The notes: generated by a model not told the origin, from the sequence alone. A DNA stretch of 64,000 bases from Nitrososphaeraceae archaeon (GCA_021325295.1 JAJPHM010000017.1:29296-93295); one strand, 5' to 3'. Shown: positions 35,269 to 43,671, counted from the stretch's first letter. Numbers and translations are program-made.

Positions 35269-37557
35269 TCAGGAAGTTACAGTGACCAGCGCATATCCTG
35301 AAATCGGTGTTGATATTACTGTGGCTATTACCTTGGCTGTAACTGGCAGACTGACAGCATCGGCCGTTAGCGTTACTGATGATGTATCAGTGCTTGGGAC
35401 AAGGGCTGCTATGGATGTTGAATTTAGAGACCAGTTGAATCTAGAGCCCGCTATTTGATTCCCAAATCCATCAAAAGCTTTTGCACCGAATATTGCAGTA
35501 TTACCCGAAACAACCGAAGCTGACTGCGGAGATACCTCTACTTTTGCGACAGCTGCCGGCAAGACATCAAACGAGTTGCTGGTTCCGTGTTTGCCGCTGG
35601 CTGGATCGGTTGCGGCAATCATGATACCGTCAGCTGCATTGTAAAGTGTTGCTGCAAAGCTGTGGCTGCCGGCATCTGCCATGGTAAAGTTGTATCGGCT
35701 TGGAATAATAGAGCTTGCATTGCCTGTCGGGCTTGAGCCGTCATTTGTTGTCAGAGTAACGTTGCCTGCGTAGTCTGCCTTTTTGTTGCCAAAGGAATCT
35801 ACTGCTGTGACATTAAACACAAACTGCCTTCCTGCTGTCTGGTTTGATATGCTGCTGATAACAAAGTGATCAAGCGCTCCTGCCTTCACTTCAAATGAAT
35901 CGCTGGTGCCGCTCTTGCCCGATGTCATGTCTTTTGCTACAATGGTAACTGACGTTGATGCCTTTGTTATGTTAAGTGTGCCTGTCCACGAGCCGGCCGA
36001 AAATCCTGACGATATGGTAGCATTGACAGACCCAGTTGAATCTATCAGCCGCAAAGGCCCGCTGTATGGTACGGCTCCGCCAGTGCTGTTTACAGCAGTC
36101 ACTTTAATAGAAAATGGCGTACCTGCGACCTGCGTTCCTATCGGCGCAAACACAAAGTGGTCCAGCATCTGCGAAGATTCCGGTACTATATGCACCTGAG
36201 CTTTGCCCTGTACAGGCCCTACTGCAGCCACGATTGTCCCGTTTACACTTGAGGTAATTGCATGTGATGCTGTAAAGTTTGCACTTGTTGTTGAGGACGA
36301 TACCACAAGTGTCCCGATAGACTGCGGTGATTGCGACCAAGCAAATGTTAGACCAGAAAGCTCGTTGTCGAATCTATCAAAACCAGATGCTGCAAGACCG
36401 GTTGTGCTACCTGGCGACAGGGCTATGTCTGGAGGAGACAATTGTATATACGCTAGTGGCCCTGCGAATACAGAAAAGGTGTTGCTTGTTCCCGATTTGC
36501 CTGTAGACACATCGGTAAACTTGAGGCTATCATTTCCAGCTGCCTTTGTGATATTTACTTGCCCTGTCCATATGCCGTCTTTGAATGTAGAAGTAGTGGA
36601 TGGAGCAACACTGCCTGTGTCATCGGTGACTTTTGTGATACCATTGTAATCTGCCAGTACGCTTCCATTGTTATCTATAGCAGTTACAGTTACGTTGAAT
36701 GGCTGGCCTGCAGCCTGTGGCGAGGATATGTTGCTTACCTCAAAGTGGTCAAGAGTACTTGGGTTGCTACTAGACGTTCCTTGCAGGTCAAGCTGGCCTG
36801 TTATCGCAAAGATCCTGATGTTGTGTCCTACAGTTGCTGCAGGTGAACCTATTACCTCCAGCACGTTGGCGTTATTGCCGGCAGATGGGAGAATAAGCAT
36901 TCTGGTTGCAAAGACCACAGGCTTGCCGCCTGCTTCATTTACTGCCTTGCCTCTGACATGAAGGAGACCATCTGTAAATGGAGATACGTGACGGAGCATA
37001 ATATAGCCCCATGCGTTTATGCTGTATTCCTGGCTGCCTAGCGCCAGGTTGCCTGTCAAGTTTGCGACGGCGCGGTTGCCATCGGTGTCGAGAACCTTGC
37101 CTGTCAGGTTAAGGTAAGCGCGAAGTATGGAAAGGTTCTGAAGGCGGTCTACTGCCATTCCGGAGGCGTGAATATCAAAAGATGAGAATGATAGCGAATG
37201 TGAGCCAGTGTTGTCTGAATGATCATTTACTTGGCTGTAATTTACGTTATTTTCACTTGTGGCGTTATTGTTATTTTCATTTGACTTGGTTTCATCATCA
37301 GAGCTGGAATGACTCTTTGTTTGACTGATTGTGTAGTGTTTGAAATGGTAGTCATGCGTGTGGCTGTTTTGTTGATCTCTGCTCTGTTGGTCGCTTTTCT
37401 TGCTATCATGATCTTGGCGATCATCGTGGTCGTTTAACTGTAAAATGCCTGCCGGTGCTATCTCTGCACTGGCATATGGTGCCAGAGCTGCAAGCAGTAT
37501 TACAGCAAGCCCGAAGCTTGCTGCTTGAATGAATTGACGTTCTTTCTGTCGTTGCAT
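35269..37557 (-). CDS. Large secreted adhesin-like protein with repeated Ig-like domains
   Basis: The 762-residue protein (ATG at 37557; the frame is open to 37605) begins with a signal peptide (FIQAASFGLAVILLAALAPYASA). Next is a ~60-residue His/Asp/Ser/Asn-rich segment with many His and Asp pairs, then about five repeats of a beta-sandwich type (SGTSNTFSVFAGPL..., GTSDSFEVKAGALDHF..., GTSNSFDVLPAAV) linked by KADYAGNVTL/ADYNGITK-like strands. The repeats resemble bacterial Ig-like (filamin/big-type) surface domains. No anchor follows. It lies between L10 and L12, on the opposite strand from L10. Probably a cell-surface protein. Confidence 0.85.
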   Translation of the reverse strand: MQRQKERQFIQAASFGLAVILLAALAPYASAEIAPAGILQLNDHDDRQDHDSKKSDQQSRDQQNSHTHDYHFKHYTISQTKSHSSSDDETKSNENNNNATSENNVNYSQVNDHSDNTGSHSLSFSSFDIHASGMAVDRLQNLSILRAYLNLTGKVLDTDGNRAVANLTGNLALGSQEYSINAWGYIMLRHVSPFTDGLLHVRGKAVNEAGGKPVVFATRMLILPSAGNNANVLEVIGSPAATVGHNIRIFAITGQLDLQGTSSSNPSTLDHFEVSNISSPQAAGQPFNVTVTAIDNNGSVLADYNGITKVTDDTGSVAPSTTSTFKDGIWTGQVNITKAAGNDSLKFTDVSTGKSGTSNTFSVFAGPLAYIQLSPPDIALSPGSTTGLAASGFDRFDNELSGLTFAWSQSPQSIGTLVVSSSTTSANFTASHAITSSVNGTIVAAVGPVQGKAQVHIVPESSQMLDHFVFAPIGTQVAGTPFSIKVTAVNSTGGAVPYSGPLRLIDSTGSVNATISSGFSAGSWTGTLNITKASTSVTIVAKDMTSGKSGTSDSFEVKAGALDHFVISSISNQTAGRQFVFNVTAVDSFGNKKADYAGNVTLTTNDGSSPTGNASSIIPSRYNFTMADAGSHSFAATLYNAADGIMIAATDPASGKHGTSNSFDVLPAAVAKVEVSPQSASVVSGNTAIFGAKAFDGFGNQIAGSRFNWSLNSTSIAALVPSTDTSSVTLTADAVSLPVTAKVIATVISTPISGYALVTVTS

Positions 37558-37702
37558 AGACTGATCGCTGAAATTTCTTTTAAAAAAAGGATATGCATGA
37601 AGCAACTAGAGGCAGATACCACGAGCACAGTCGGCAGTTGTAGAATATAGTATGATAAACAGCTTGGTTGAATATAAAAAATGGCTAAAAAGTATGGGAA
37701 GG

Positions 37703-38026
37703 CTAACCGAAAAGTGCAGAGAGACCTTCTAGTGCTTCTTCTTCTTTCTTTTCTTCTTTCTTTTCCTCGCCCTTAGACGGCGCGGCTTGACCTCCAGCTG
37801 CTGGTGCGGCTCCAGCAGATGAAGCTGGCGCGGCCATTGCTACTGGCGCGGCTTTTAGGGCCTCGTCAATATTTACTTCACTCAATGCAGCTACAAGCGC
37901 CTTAACCCTCACGTCATCCGGCGTGGCACCTGCTGCTTTGACCACATTTTTTACATTATCCTCAGTTATACCCTGTTTTAGCTTGTGTAATAGCAAAGCG
38001 GCATATACGTATTCCATTGCAATCAT
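37703..38026 (-). CDS. rpl12: Ribosomal stalk protein P1/L12 (archaeal type)
   Basis: The 107-residue protein has the archaeal L12 dimerisation domain ([20 protein letters not shown]), an Ala/Pro-rich hinge ([20 protein letters not shown]) and the acidic tail ending [11 protein letters not shown], which binds translation factors. Homologs start at the second Met (MEYVYAALL, 38017), so the first three residues may not be translated. In most archaea L12 follows L10 in the same operon; here it is transcribed from the opposite strand and separated from L10 by a large surface-protein gene. Confidence 0.95.
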   Translation of the reverse strand: MIAMEYVYAALLLHKLKQGITEDNVKNVVKAAGATPDDVRVKALVAALSEVNIDEALKAAPVAMAAPASSAGAAPAAGGQAAPSKGEEKKEEKKEEEALEGLSALFG

Positions 38027-38107
38027 GCTCTATTTGCGACCTTCATATAAAGGTGACGAGGATCGTGGTATAACAGATCAGCTTGCCGGCCGTTAATATC
38101 CTATTAG

Positions 38108-38205
38108 TGGACCGGGTGGGATTTGAACCCACGACCACCTACGTCTCCTCTGCCCGCAATCAAGGCATGCAAGGCAGGTATTCTACTGGACTAAACTACC
38201 GGCCC
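38108..38205 (-). tRNA. tRNA-Ala(UGC) with a canonical intron
   Basis: Acceptor GGGCCGG pairs with CCGGTCC and gives a G3:U70 wobble pair, the alanine identity element, with discriminator A. T-stem GTGGG/CCCAC. The anticodon stem CCTGC/GTAGG encloses the loop CTTGCAC (anticodon TGC) only when 24 bases (38144-38167) between positions 37 and 38 are removed; this is the canonical site. The D-loop reads AGTCCAGTA and lacks the usual GG pair at 18-19. Mature length 74 nt without CCA. Minus-strand gene immediately beside tRNA-Ile on the other strand. Confidence 0.85.
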
Positions 38206-38229
38206 ACCACAGAACTTGCCCAGATCCAG

Positions 38230-38238
38230 ATAATTTAA
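38230..38238 (-). promoter_or_regulatory. TATA box of tRNA-Ala
   Basis: On the minus strand CTTAAATTA is centred about 28 bases before the tRNA start at 38205. Confidence 0.4.
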
Positions 38239-38356
38239 GTGTTAGTTGGTTGGCGATTGGCTTTCTTTCATTTGCTTTTCTTACTTTTTGCTTCATAACT
38301 TGAAAACCAGTCAGAATTCCTCATCCATTGCCAAAAGTCAGATGGATAAATATGAG

Positions 38357-38363
38357 TTATATA
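38357..38363 (+). promoter_or_regulatory. TATA box of tRNA-Ile
   Basis: TTATATA is centred 27 bases before the tRNA-Ile start at 38387, a normal archaeal promoter spacing. Confidence 0.45.
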
Positions 38364-38386
38364 GCGTTGATCTTGAAGGATCGAGC

Positions 38387-38461
38387 GGGCCGTTAGCTCA
38401 GCTTGGTTGGAGCGTTCGACTGATAATCGAAAGGTCGAGGGTTCAAATCCCTTACGGCCCA
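38387..38461 (+). tRNA. tRNA-Ile(GAU), integration target
   Basis: 75-nt intron-free tRNA: acceptor GGGCCGT/ACGGCCC with discriminator A, D-stem GCTC/GAGC, anticodon stem TTCGA/TCGAA with loop CTGATAA (anticodon GAT), and T-stem GAGGG/CCCTT with TTCAAAT loop. The last 18 bases of the gene plus two beyond (38444-38463) are repeated exactly at 53005-53024, so the gene was the attachment site of the element that follows and has been rebuilt intact at its left end. Confidence 0.95.
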
Positions 38462-38463
38462 TT
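38444..38463 (+). repeat. attL: left 20-bp direct repeat of the integrated element
   Basis: CAAATCCCTTACGGCCCATT overlaps the 3' part of tRNA-Ile (T-loop end, T-stem, acceptor, discriminator plus two bases). The same 20 bases occur at 53005-53024. Bases on each side differ (T/C before, C/G after), so these are the exact limits of the identity. Confidence 0.93.
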
Positions 38464-38520
38464 CAAAAAATGTCTTGAACCTGCATAACGCTTATAGCTT
38501 CAAAGCGCGAAAAACGATTA

Positions 38521-39666
38521 TTGCCAAAGCCAGTTGATAGGTCTAATTTGGAAGGCAAATGTATCAAATTATACCGTTCTGCAATTAGAAGTCCACATAC
38601 AAGAGATCCGTACGAAAGAAGATTGGCAGGTTTTCTAAGATGGTATGGTAAAGATTGTGATTCATTTGTTGCAGATGCAAGGGCAGACAAATCATCGATG
38701 GAACTAAAGCTCATAGACTTTATCGAAGAAAAGAAAAAACTTGTAGACAAGAAGCAATACTCTGCCGGCACGATAAGCGGATACATGAAATCAGTCAAAC
38801 TGTTGCTTGACATGAACGATGTTGTATTGAATTGGAAAAAAGTCAGAAGGACTATGCCTCCAGAGCGAAGATATGCACAGGACAGGATATGCACTATTGA
38901 AGAATTAAGAAAGATAATTGCTAATTCTGACAATCGCATCAGAGCATTAACTTTTGTGATGCTGTCGTCTGGGATAAGAGAAGGCGCAGTTGAATATCTG
39001 AAGGTTAAGCATCTAATGCCTGTTACCATTAAAGGCGAAATAGTTGCCGGCAAGCTCAGAGTGTATGCAGGTGAGCCAGAAGAATACATCTCATTTATTA
39101 CAAAAGAAGCGTACGATGCTGTGCAGGAATATTTACAGTTCAGGGAGCTGCATGAAGACCATGTAACACCAGACTCGCCTTTATTCAGAGACAAGTTTGA
39201 TTCAACCGCTCGCATCTTCAGATACCACTACTCTACAGTAAAAAGAGATGAACCAAAGCCTATGAACAGTTTTACAATAAACAAGGACTACAACCGGTTG
39301 TTCTATCGTCTGGGATTCAGAAAAGAGAAGAAGCGGAGACACGAGTTTACAGTCCATGGCTTTAGAAAGTGGTTCAAGACAACAGCCGAGCGCGCTGGTA
39401 TGAAGCCCATAGATGTAGAAACTCTCATGGGACATAGCACAGGCATCTCCGATTCATATTATCGACCAACAGAAACTGATTTGCTAAATTCATACTTGGC
39501 TATTGAGCCTCACTTGCGTATCTCCGAAGTTGAGGAGCTGAAGACTGTTGTTCTTGTCCAGGAGCAGAAGAATAGCGAGAAGCTTCAGAGGCTCGAAGCT
39601 CTCGTAGAGCGTTTAATAGCTGAACGAGCTGCGCAATCTCCCTATCCCGATCAGAGCCGCACATAG
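38521..39666 (+). CDS. Tyrosine recombinase / integrase of the element
   Basis: The 381-residue protein has the catalytic set of tyrosine recombinases: Arg153 in SSGIREGAVEYL, H279-G-F-R282 in TVHGFRKWFKTTAERAG, His305 in LMGHSTGISDSYY and the nucleophile Tyr313 or 314. The N-terminal part (~residues 15-110) is the SAM-like core-binding domain (RRLAGFLRWYGKD, TISGYMKSVKLLLDMND) and a C-terminal coiled segment follows the tyrosine. It would catalyse integration and excision at the tRNA-Ile site 58 bp upstream. The start is a TTG at 38521; an in-frame ATG is not close. The gene is complete and not split by the att site. Confidence 0.93.
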   Translation: MPKPVDRSNLEGKCIKLYRSAIRSPHTRDPYERRLAGFLRWYGKDCDSFVADARADKSSMELKLIDFIEEKKKLVDKKQYSAGTISGYMKSVKLLLDMNDVVLNWKKVRRTMPPERRYAQDRICTIEELRKIIANSDNRIRALTFVMLSSGIREGAVEYLKVKHLMPVTIKGEIVAGKLRVYAGEPEEYISFITKEAYDAVQEYLQFRELHEDHVTPDSPLFRDKFDSTARIFRYHYSTVKRDEPKPMNSFTINKDYNRLFYRLGFRKEKKRRHEFTVHGFRKWFKTTAERAGMKPIDVETLMGHSTGISDSYYRPTETDLLNSYLAIEPHLRISEVEELKTVVLVQEQKNSEKLQRLEALVERLIAERAAQSPYPDQSRT

Positions 39667-39685
39667 GACATTTAGCCATGCTCTA

Positions 39686-40075
39686 TCACTCCACAAAGAA
39701 TGATTCCTTAATGGTCACAGAACTGCACTTCATCCCCAATCTGCATGCAGTTTCTTCGAATTTTCTGTTTGTAGCATGTAGAATTGAGTTAATCCATTCT
39801 TCTTCTGATGCACCTAGCTTTGTACTGACTGCATAGCCAAACCGTAAGAGTTCGACATTTCTTTGACTGACTCGCTCCATCTCTCTGTTCTGTGACCTGT
39901 TCCTAATTCCATGCAATAAAGCAGAGATGCTCATTGCCTCAGAGATAATGAAGCATCGAGAGCATATGCTGTAACCTAGAGAGACAACACTAATCATCGA
40001 GTCCATCAATCCAGAACTACCGCATACACTACAAATTGTCAATTCAACTGAATCAGGCATTCTTGTGCTCTCCAT
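39686..40075 (-). CDS. Zinc-ribbon protein of the element, 129 residues
   Basis: The N-terminal part has two cysteine pairs, CSVCG and CSRC, 20 residues apart, typical of a zinc ribbon. The rest is helical, with basic Arg/Asn/Gln stretches (RNRSQNREMERVSQRN) and a second Cys pair near the end. It overlaps the start of nothing but shares 23 bp with the end of the ATPase gene upstream, so it is the last gene of that operon. It may be a DNA-binding accessory or a regulator; no family recognised. Confidence 0.65.
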   Translation of the reverse strand: MESTRMPDSVELTICSVCGSSGLMDSMISVVSLGYSICSRCFIISEAMSISALLHGIRNRSQNREMERVSQRNVELLRFGYAVSTKLGASEEEWINSILHATNRKFEETACRLGMKCSSVTIKESFFVE

Positions 40076-42014
40076 CCTGTCCTACTTTTTCTGTGTCTTC
40101 TTGACCTGATTTCCCAGTGTTAGCGTGTCCATGTCCTCTGTTCTGCAAGTCCCTGATTGATGTTTTCAGTTCTCTCAGGGTCATTATGCTGAGCCTGTCT
40201 GGATAGCTCTTGATGTATGTTAAGAGATGCTTTGTGTACTTGGCCCCGGTTTCTTCGTTTGGCACAACAATAATCACTGATTTCCCTGACTTGGCTTTCA
40301 GCGTTGCAGCTAGCCTTTTTTCCAAGTTTGTGGTCTTGTTTCCCAAGCCAGTCTCGATTTCAAAGTCTATAGTGCTGGTTTCAATATCGGCATTTGAGAA
40401 CTCACCTGATGCAGCATAGTGGTCTATTCTGTAAATTCTTCCAATTACATCCCTAGTTTTTTGCTGAATGTACGAATGCAGTTGCGATATGTTCCTGCCA
40501 CGCAAATAACAATACAAAAATGCAGTTTGCTCTTCCCCTTCTTCTAACCTAATCATCCCTGCCCTTCCTGAATTAGCAATTCTCTTCAATGCATCCCATA
40601 CAGCCAGCTTTACTTCTTTGTATGAAAGCTCTTTGTGCCGCTCGCCTATTTTCTTGACAATGTCTCTTTGCCAAGCAGGTAGGAGTTTGACGATTTCCTC
40701 TTCTCCAATGGCGAGCTTTGGCTTCTTTTCTTCCTCTCCCTCTGCCGCGCCACCATCACCCTCACCTTTGCTTCCGTTTCTCTTTGCTGGCAGTTTTGGA
40801 GTCGTGTCTATCAGTTGAGTTGGCTTATCTTCATCTTCTGCCTTTACAAACTTGAAAACAGGCACATACTCTGAAAACCGCGGCCACTCCAAGTCTATGA
40901 ACTCGTAGGAGCTTAGCTGGCTCAGAGTATGCCTTAAAATTTCGTTAATCTTCCTCGATATATCAAGGTCTTCAGTTCCTGTCTTGAAGCAAAACTTTGT
41001 TGCCAGGTTCTGGGCAGTTTCAGGCCTCAATTCAAAGAGACCTTGCGTTACAATCCATAAAGAGCCGCGATGGCGTATCTCTTTGCTCATCTCATGTATT
41101 ATCGAATACTCTTGTTTGCTAATCAGATGCCCTTCGTCAACGCATATTATCACGTCCTTCAAGGTCTCGTTTTGTATGCGATTCCAGCAGCCTCTAAGGA
41201 AAAATTCTAGCCATAGAGTTCTTGCATCGCTATCAGCAATTTTTGAAAAGTCCAGAACAACACTTTTCCTGTTGCCTACCTCTACAGGTGTTTCAGGCGT
41301 TTCAATTATCACTTGGGGCAGGTTAATCTCTATGTTAGACAGGGTTTCCTGCTGGTTCTTTGTAACTTGCTTTTTCTTCTGCTGAAGTACATCCCTAAAG
41401 CTCTGCCAGCTTGGGTCTTTGGCTTCGTTAGTTTCTTGGCAAATTTCCTTCAAAAAAGTCCGGATAGGCTGCAACTGTATGCCAGCCCTGATTTTTTGGT
41501 GTAACGCTACAACGAAACTCTGAGCAAATGCGTCAGGGTCTTTCCAAGGGCTTTGAATTGCTGACCTGGCATCAATTACTGGAATTCCTGCCTTGAGAGC
41601 CTCATCATTTGGTTTCGGACTCAAAACAATCCTTGTTTTATCGCTGAAAAGATTGAGCAAATGCCTGAATAGCCTTGACTTGCCACCGCCTGAGCTTCCA
41701 AATATTCCAACATTCTGATTTTGTTTGCTCCTGATGCAGTCTTTTATGTCTACAGGTCTAATGTCTGAATCAAACCTTGTGTATTGGCTCTGACTGGCTT
41801 CCTGCTTTTGTTCTGGATCCAGAGCTACTTTGGGCAATATCGAATAGAGCAGGACAACTTGGTTCTGATACTTTGGGCTTACTTTTCTTTCCCTGTAAAG
41901 GTCGTTGTCTGCCAGAAATGACGGCCATCTTATGAATGGCTGTCTTAGGATTTTGTCTCTGTCAAGCAGGTCTTTGTATGTGAGCAAATGCAACGAATCA
42001 CTGAATTGTTGCAT
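40053..42014 (-). CDS. HerA/VirD4-superfamily ATPase with C-terminal nuclease-like domain
   Basis: The 653-residue protein has a Walker A GSSGGGKS (106-113), a KPNDE-type strand, and Walker B VIICVDEGHLI (near 290) followed by HEMSKEIRHRGSLWIVTQ and QNLATKFCFKTG, the order in FtsK-HerA ATPases such as conjugation coupling proteins and viral or plasmid DNA pumps. A charged linker (KRNGSKGEGDGGAAEGEEEKK) leads to a winged-helix-like part and a C-terminal region (TIDFEIETGLGNKTTNLEKRL) that looks like a PD-(D/E)XK-type fold. Probable role: moving element DNA in transfer or packaging. No membrane helix is present; the small membrane genes upstream may anchor it. Confidence 0.8.
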   Translation of the reverse strand: MQQFSDSLHLLTYKDLLDRDKILRQPFIRWPSFLADNDLYRERKVSPKYQNQVVLLYSILPKVALDPEQKQEASQSQYTRFDSDIRPVDIKDCIRSKQNQNVGIFGSSGGGKSRLFRHLLNLFSDKTRIVLSPKPNDEALKAGIPVIDARSAIQSPWKDPDAFAQSFVVALHQKIRAGIQLQPIRTFLKEICQETNEAKDPSWQSFRDVLQQKKKQVTKNQQETLSNIEINLPQVIIETPETPVEVGNRKSVVLDFSKIADSDARTLWLEFFLRGCWNRIQNETLKDVIICVDEGHLISKQEYSIIHEMSKEIRHRGSLWIVTQGLFELRPETAQNLATKFCFKTGTEDLDISRKINEILRHTLSQLSSYEFIDLEWPRFSEYVPVFKFVKAEDEDKPTQLIDTTPKLPAKRNGSKGEGDGGAAEGEEEKKPKLAIGEEEIVKLLPAWQRDIVKKIGERHKELSYKEVKLAVWDALKRIANSGRAGMIRLEEGEEQTAFLYCYLRGRNISQLHSYIQQKTRDVIGRIYRIDHYAASGEFSNADIETSTIDFEIETGLGNKTTNLEKRLAATLKAKSGKSVIIVVPNEETGAKYTKHLLTYIKSYPDRLSIMTLRELKTSIRDLQNRGHGHANTGKSGQEDTEKVGQDGEHKNA

Positions 42015-42081
42015 AGAATTATCTCCTTAGCCTATTATCCATGATTGCAATCTTCGGTTTGCTCTGTCTTCTTTGCTCTGC

Positions 42082-42528
42082 CTACTCGCGCTCATAGAAA
42101 ATTACCCTGCGTATTGTCATAACAACCTCCACTGTAAGCTTCCTTGCCTCAGGGCTTGTTACCAATCCAATCAAGAATGCGATAACTGACACAATGCATA
42201 TGCTTCCAAAAATATGCATCTTGTTCTGGTCGTTTGAAATATTCGTTATTGCATCATAATACTTTTGATTCTGCTCAAATATCTGCTCAGGATCAGGACT
42301 GTGACCAAAATCGGGAGTTGGATATACCGGAGCTGTAAAAGTCATGTATTCATAATAGCAATGTTTTGGGTCTACTGGTCCGCTCAGAATGTTAAAAGAG
42401 CATATGGTAGGGCCATATCTTGAAGAGAGAGTCAGCATATTATTATTATAGTCATCCGCAACGATTTTCAATGCAGCAGAAGAAGCTGCAAATGAAATGA
42501 ACGAAATCCACATGAGCCATTTTCTCAT
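42082..42528 (-). CDS. Small membrane protein of the element, 148 residues
   Basis: Two hydrophobic helices, one at the N-terminus (WLMWISFISFAASSAALKI) and one near residue 113-130 (IFGSICIVSVIAFLIGLV), enclose an external region of ~85 residues with two cysteines (CSFNIL and CYYEYM) that may pair. The tail is basic. It lies between the 115-residue gene and the ATPase gene on the same strand, a place where conjugation or packaging systems often have a membrane partner. No family recognised. Confidence 0.7.
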   Translation of the reverse strand: MRKWLMWISFISFAASSAALKIVADDYNNNMLTLSSRYGPTICSFNILSGPVDPKHCYYEYMTFTAPVYPTPDFGHSPDPEQIFEQNQKYYDAITNISNDQNKMHIFGSICIVSVIAFLIGLVTSPEARKLTVEVVMTIRRVIFYERE

Positions 42529-42554
42529 GTATAGATAGTCACCAAAAATCAGTA

Positions 42555-42902
42555 TCAGTATTTCTCTGCCTGCACGTTCCTCTTTGGACTGACTTCGCTC
42601 ATTATCTCAAAGCTGTATGACTTGCGATTGAACCAGCCTTCGCTCTGCGTCAGAGTAGCTCTTGTAACTATCTGATGCTCTGTAATGATGACAAACTTGC
42701 GGATTGTAGGGTCTAAACGATGCGCTTCAGCCAGTTGATAGTCCTTTTCATTTAACTCTAGTGCCCGCTCTGCTCCTTCATCATAGACTTGGCGAATCAC
42801 TCGCTCCAAGATGTGCTGATCTTTACTTGAGATATTGCCTTTAGTCCTAACTGAGATCTCTGGCCTGCCGTTGCCAGTTTCTACGAATTCTAGGTCTACC
42901 AC
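42555..42902 (-). CDS. Hypothetical protein of the element, 115 residues
   Basis: Start is a GTG at 42902 (MVDLEFVETGNGRPEISV). The protein looks like a compact alpha/beta fold with a long central helix (KDQHILERVIRQVYDEGAERALELNEKDYQLAEAHR). No membrane part, no cysteines. It follows the 32-residue gene with 6 bp between stop and start, so it is co-translated. Function unknown. Confidence 0.65.
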   Translation of the reverse strand: MVDLEFVETGNGRPEISVRTKGNISSKDQHILERVIRQVYDEGAERALELNEKDYQLAEAHRLDPTIRKFVIITEHQIVTRATLTQSEGWFNRKSYSFEIMSEVSPKRNVQAEKY

Positions 42903-42908
42903 TTAAAT

Positions 42909-43007
42909 TCACATCCTCTTAGGTTTCAGCACGCACTCACGTTTGCTATATACAGGAATACACAGCTCTGGCTTCATGATTATTTCAGAGAGCTCGTCTG
43001 AGCTCAT
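42909..43007 (-). CDS. Tiny protein of the element, 32 residues
   Basis: ATG at 43007 is preceded by a strong ribosome binding site (GGAGG, 7 bases upstream). The 32-codon frame (MSSDELSEIIMKPELCIPVY, then a basic end with a second Cys) stops 6 bp before the GTG of the next gene. The strong ribosome binding site in a genome where most genes lack one argues that it is translated; it may also couple translation of the next gene. Confidence 0.5.
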   Translation of the reverse strand: MSSDELSEIIMKPELCIPVYSKRECVLKPKRM

Positions 43008-43045
43008 TTTGTTCCCTCCATGTGTTAACACTCGAAGGTAATGTA

Positions 43046-43327
43046 TTAGACACGTTCCGTAGCGCGCTTCTGGTAACTCAGATCCTGAGTTTCAGATCCA
43101 GTAATTGAATTCGGGAGTATCACAAAGTCGTCTGGAGCCAAAAACATCCATTGCCTTAAATCCTTAACGTGAACCTGAACTGTCTTTTCAACAGTGCCAA
43201 CACCTATTGCAAACCTGAACTCTGACTTGGGCTTTTCGTTAAACAATAGGTAATATGCAAGTGCGTATTTTGTAGCGTGCTTTTCAATCGCTTTCGCTAG
43301 CGGAAGATGGGGTTCATTCTGAATCAT
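43046..43327 (-). CDS. Hypothetical protein of the element, 93 residues; first gene of the minus-strand operon
   Basis: ATG at 43327. The sequence (LAKAIEKHATKYALAYYLLF, FRFAIGVGTVEKTVQVHVKD, LAPDDFVILPN) suggests a small cytosolic alpha/beta protein. No family recognised. A TATA-like TATATA lies at 43396-43402, about 70 bp upstream, which would start the six-gene operon ending at 39686. Confidence 0.6.
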   Translation of the reverse strand: MIQNEPHLPLAKAIEKHATKYALAYYLLFNEKPKSEFRFAIGVGTVEKTVQVHVKDLRQWMFLAPDDFVILPNSITGSETQDLSYQKRATERV

Positions 43328-43553
43328 GAGTCTGGTAAGCCTTAGAAGTTCGTCGCCAGCTGAAAGCAGAATTATCTCACCAAGCTAAGCTACTCATTGT
43401 AGTATATAGCAAAAGCTAGCTTGGTCTGCTACGCTTAAACCACCTTTATTTACGTGTTAAGACGCACTTTTCTGAACTAGCACTACTTATTCAACAATAT
43501 GCGCTAGAACTCTTAAGAACAAAATAGCCTAGCTGTAGCTTACTGATTCAACA

Positions 43554-43655
43554 ATGAGCGACAACCAAAGCGCAGAGCCAACAAATGAACAGCTGACAAG
43601 TGTCCAAAGAGACAAGAAGGAGCTTGACGATCTAAAAGACTCTAAGAGAGACTAA
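43554..43655 (+). CDS. Small charged protein, 33 residues
   Basis: ATG at 43554 opens a 33-codon frame rich in Asp, Lys, Glu and Ser (MSDNQSAEPTNEQLTSVQRD, then KKELDDLKDSKRD). A terminator-like hairpin with T-run begins inside the last codons, as expected for a real short transcript. The protein would be a single charged helix. It is divergent from the 93-residue gene. Function unknown. Confidence 0.5.
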   Translation: MSDNQSAEPTNEQLTSVQRDKKELDDLKDSKRD

Positions 43656-43671
43656 ATCTCTCTATTTTTTT
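43645..43671 (+). terminator. Hairpin plus T-run after the 33-residue ORF
   Basis: AGAGAGA and TCTCTCT form a perfect 7-bp stem with the loop CTAAA, followed by ATTTTTTT. The stem overlaps the stop codon (43653-43655). The form is that of an intrinsic terminator and limits the small transcript. Confidence 0.6.

Noticed and set aside
38521..39666. SSV-type integrase split by integration
   Set aside because: The gene is complete with all catalytic residues, and the att core lies in the tRNA outside the gene.
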